The notes beneath the pieces are model-generated. The model worked only from the letters and a program-made list of their open reading frames with translations, made no database searches and was not told where the DNA came from. A stretch of DNA of 15,298 bases from JBKHJZ01 sp046537875 (GTDB lineage: Bacteria; Actinomycetota; Acidimicrobiia; Acidimicrobiales; VFJN01). Positions 14,430-15,298 of the stretch are shown in pieces; positions within the stretch are counted from its first letter, which is position 1, and each line of letters opens with the position of its first letter. The position numbers and the translations under genes are program-made. The stretch covers positions 1 through 15,298 of the forward strand of contig JBKHJZ010000070.1 in the NCBI GenBank assembly GCA_046537875.1, read 5' to 3'.

Positions 14430-14852
14430 TCAAAGGGCTTCGATGACCACCTCTGGGTGCCCGTCGGCGAGAGCAGAGAGGTCGTCGGGGTCGCCGGTCA
14501 GTACGACGGCACCGCCAACCGCGACGGCGGTCGCCACGACCACGGCATCGACCGTCGCGCTCGAGCCGGCGTCGCCCAGGAGTCTGCCCGCCGTGCGGCC
14601 GATGGCTTCGTCCGCGGCGTCGACCTCGCCCACCGCCGTGAGCACTCGGTTCACCGGCGCATCCCCTGCTACGCCACGGACCGTCTCGGCAACGACGACC
14701 GACGGGATCGACACCCGCACGCGGGCCTCACGTGCGGCGACCAACACCGCCCGCGCACGCCGGTCGGCGCGGGACAGGGCGATGACTGCGCCAGCGTCGA
14801 GGATCAGGCGCTGCGGCGGCGGGTCTTGGGTGCGTCGACGGCGCCGCGCCAC
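14430..14852 (-). CDS. vapC: PIN-domain ribonuclease toxin, VapC-like
   Basis: This probable toxin of a type II toxin-antitoxin pair is a Mg2+-dependent endoribonuclease that would cleave tRNA or rRNA. It has 140 residues from GTG 14852. The four PIN acidic positions are present: D19 (LILDAGAVIAL), E56 (VVVAETVRG), D102 (SATVDAVVVATA) and D121 (VVLTGDPDDLSAL). The first 15 residues (MARRRRRTQDPPPQR) are not part of the fold and overlap the antitoxin by 49 nt. A CTG at 14807, overlapping the antitoxin stop as CTGA, would start the protein exactly at the PIN core and give 125 residues with a classic 4-nt coupled overlap. I annotate the GTG because CTG starts are rare, but the start is unsettled. 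RNA target unknown. Confidence 0.8.
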   Translation of the reverse strand: MARRRRRTQDPPPQRLILDAGAVIALSRADRRARAVLVAAREARVRVSIPSVVVAETVRGVAGDAPVNRVLTAVGEVDAADEAIGRTAGRLLGDAGSSATVDAVVVATAVAVGGAVVLTGDPDDLSALADGHPEVVIEAL

Positions 14853-15058
14853 AGCCAGCGGGCCTCCTCCACCAGCTCGTCGGGGACCGGCCCTGACGTG
14901 GCGTCCATCTCGGCCAACAGCTCGCCGAGGCGGTCGTGCTGCAGCTGGCGGCGCAGCGCGTCGGTCACGTACGACGACAGCTCCCGGCGCCCAGCACGGT
15001 CACGGGCCTCGGCCAGCACCTCCTCATCGATGCTCAACGACACCTTCGACGCAGCCAT
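14804..15058 (-). CDS. vapB: Ribbon-helix-helix antitoxin, VapB-like
   Basis: This 84-residue protein has an N-terminal ribbon-helix-helix DNA-binding domain: strand KVSLSID (5-11), helix EEVLAEARDRAG (12-23) and helix SSYVTDALRRQLQ (28-40). The C-terminal tail (about 50-84) should wrap and neutralise the PIN toxin; it contains PDELVEEARWLWRG. The frame is open 15 codons further upstream, but I take the ATG at 15058 because a TACGAT -10 box lies exactly 7 nt before it and would fall inside the longer version. An inverted repeat over that box is a likely operator for autorepression by the RHH dimer or the toxin-antitoxin complex. The gene lies upstream of, and overlaps, the toxin gene, as is usual for vapBC. 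Confidence 0.85.
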   Translation of the reverse strand: MAASKVSLSIDEEVLAEARDRAGRRELSSYVTDALRRQLQHDRLGELLAEMDATSGPVPDELVEEARWLWRGAVDAPKTRRRSA

Positions 15059-15060
15059 GG

Positions 15061-15076
15061 CAAGTATCGTACCTTG
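15061..15076 (-). promoter_or_regulatory. Leaderless promoter and candidate operator of the toxin-antitoxin pair
   Basis: The minus strand has TACGAT (15066-15071), a TANNNT -10 box, then 7 nt, then the antitoxin ATG, which suggests a leaderless mRNA. The box is embedded in the inverted repeat CAAGNNNCGNNNCTTG (15061-15076), with perfect 4-bp arms and a central CG. That size suits a ribbon-helix-helix dimer and would block RNA polymerase when bound. Confidence 0.5.
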
Positions 15077-15199
15077 AGTAGGAATCTGGTGGGGCTCGGT
15101 CACTTCCCCAGCCCGCCAGGCACCCCCGGGAAGCCCCTGGATCGCGGAACCAGCCGCGCCCAGCGATCGCTGCTCTCAGGGAACACGGAGGGAACGAGC

Positions 15200-15227
15200 G
15201 GCCCGCCGACCATGATTCGGGCGGGCC
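15200..15227 (-). terminator. Probable glnA terminator
   Basis: GGCCCGCC (15200-15207) and GGCGGGCC (15220-15227) form a perfect 8-bp stem with a 12-nt loop, starting 14 nt after the glnA stop in its direction of transcription. The sequence just beyond it, GCTCGTTCCCTCC, is pyrimidine-rich without a true U-tract. The rest of 15077-15199 holds no gene that I can support. Confidence 0.5.
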
Positions 15228-15241
15228 AGCGAGCCTTCCCG

Positions 15242-15298
15242 TCAGATGTCGTAGTAGAGCGCGAACTCCCACGGGTGGGGGCGGACGCGCAGGGCGTC
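15242..15298 (-). CDS. glnA: Glutamine synthetase type I, C-terminal end (partial)
   Basis: The last 18 codons and the stop of a minus-strand gene run off the window edge. The peptide DALRVRPHPWEFALYYDI is the highly characteristic C-terminus of type I glutamine synthetase (RVRPHPxEFxLYYD), the enzyme that makes glutamine from glutamate, ammonia and ATP. The active site and the adenylylated tyrosine lie upstream, outside the window. The presence of glnE about 8 kb away fits regulation by adenylylation, though the two genes are not one operon: they lie on opposite strands. A hairpin terminator follows. Confidence 0.9.
   Translation of the reverse strand, partial: DALRVRPHPWEFALYYDI

Noticed and set aside
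15161..15172. Perfect 12-bp palindrome CAGCGATCGCTG
   Set aside because: It contains GCGATCGC, a common GC-rich palindrome. It has no half-site spacing or promoter nearby to support an operator.
15024..15272. Minus-strand 82-codon frame between glnA and the antitoxin
   Set aside because: It begins inside the glnA C-terminus in another frame, ends inside the antitoxin, crosses the terminator hairpin and shows no protein-like composition.
1..15298. Possible CRISPR array, tRNA/rRNA gene, insertion sequence or prophage
   Set aside because: There are no spaced direct repeats beyond two short tandem arrays, no cloverleaf or rRNA-like segment, and no transposase, integrase or terminal inverted repeats seen.

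Overview
The window is a very GC-rich chromosomal stretch with strongly GC-biased third codon positions, GTG starts used about as often as ATG, and several TANNNT -10 boxes placed 6 to 8 nt before start codons, as in leaderless transcription. Together with the glnE/glnA content this suggests an actinobacterium. The protein styles remind me of Acidimicrobiia (Ilumatobacter/Iamia type), but that placement is an inference from memory. Almost everything here looks like ordinary chromosomal core and metabolic content. I see no phage, insertion sequence, CRISPR array, tRNA or rRNA.

Layout. Bases 1-152 are non-coding and hold a short GC-rich tandem repeat. A four-gene minus-strand run reads nadE (NAD+ synthetase), a HAD hydrolase, an EamA transporter and a ferritin-like helical protein, with gaps of 10 to 44 bp. 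Divergent from nadE, with only 24 to 48 bp between starts, is glnE, followed by an HSL-type alpha/beta hydrolase. That gene converges on a minus-strand pair: a VOC protein and an acyl-CoA dehydrogenase-like flavoprotein. The two stop codons at this junction sit inside a compact pair of alternative hairpins. Next, on the plus strand, come engB (ribosome-assembly GTPase), a P19/Tp34-like metal-binding domain protein without a signal peptide, and a second small VOC protein. These converge on a minus-strand molybdopterin oxidoreductase of 681 residues. A looser stretch at 13.85-14.43 kb holds what appears to be a frameshifted small membrane-protein gene. It is followed on the minus strand by a VapBC-like toxin-antitoxin pair and, at the window edge, by the last 18 codons of glnA.

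How the genes relate. The clearest functional theme is nitrogen: glnE encodes the enzyme that adenylylates and deadenylylates the glutamine synthetase whose 3' end closes the window, and NadE uses glutamine as amide donor. The hydrolase, flavoprotein, VOC and molybdoenzyme genes look like independent housekeeping or catabolic genes. I did not find a convincing undescribed multi-gene system. The items most worth a second look are the alternative-hairpin junction at 7984-8040, the cytoplasmic-looking P19/Tp34 domain protein, the frameshifted membrane gene, and the leaderless, operator-bearing toxin-antitoxin promoter.
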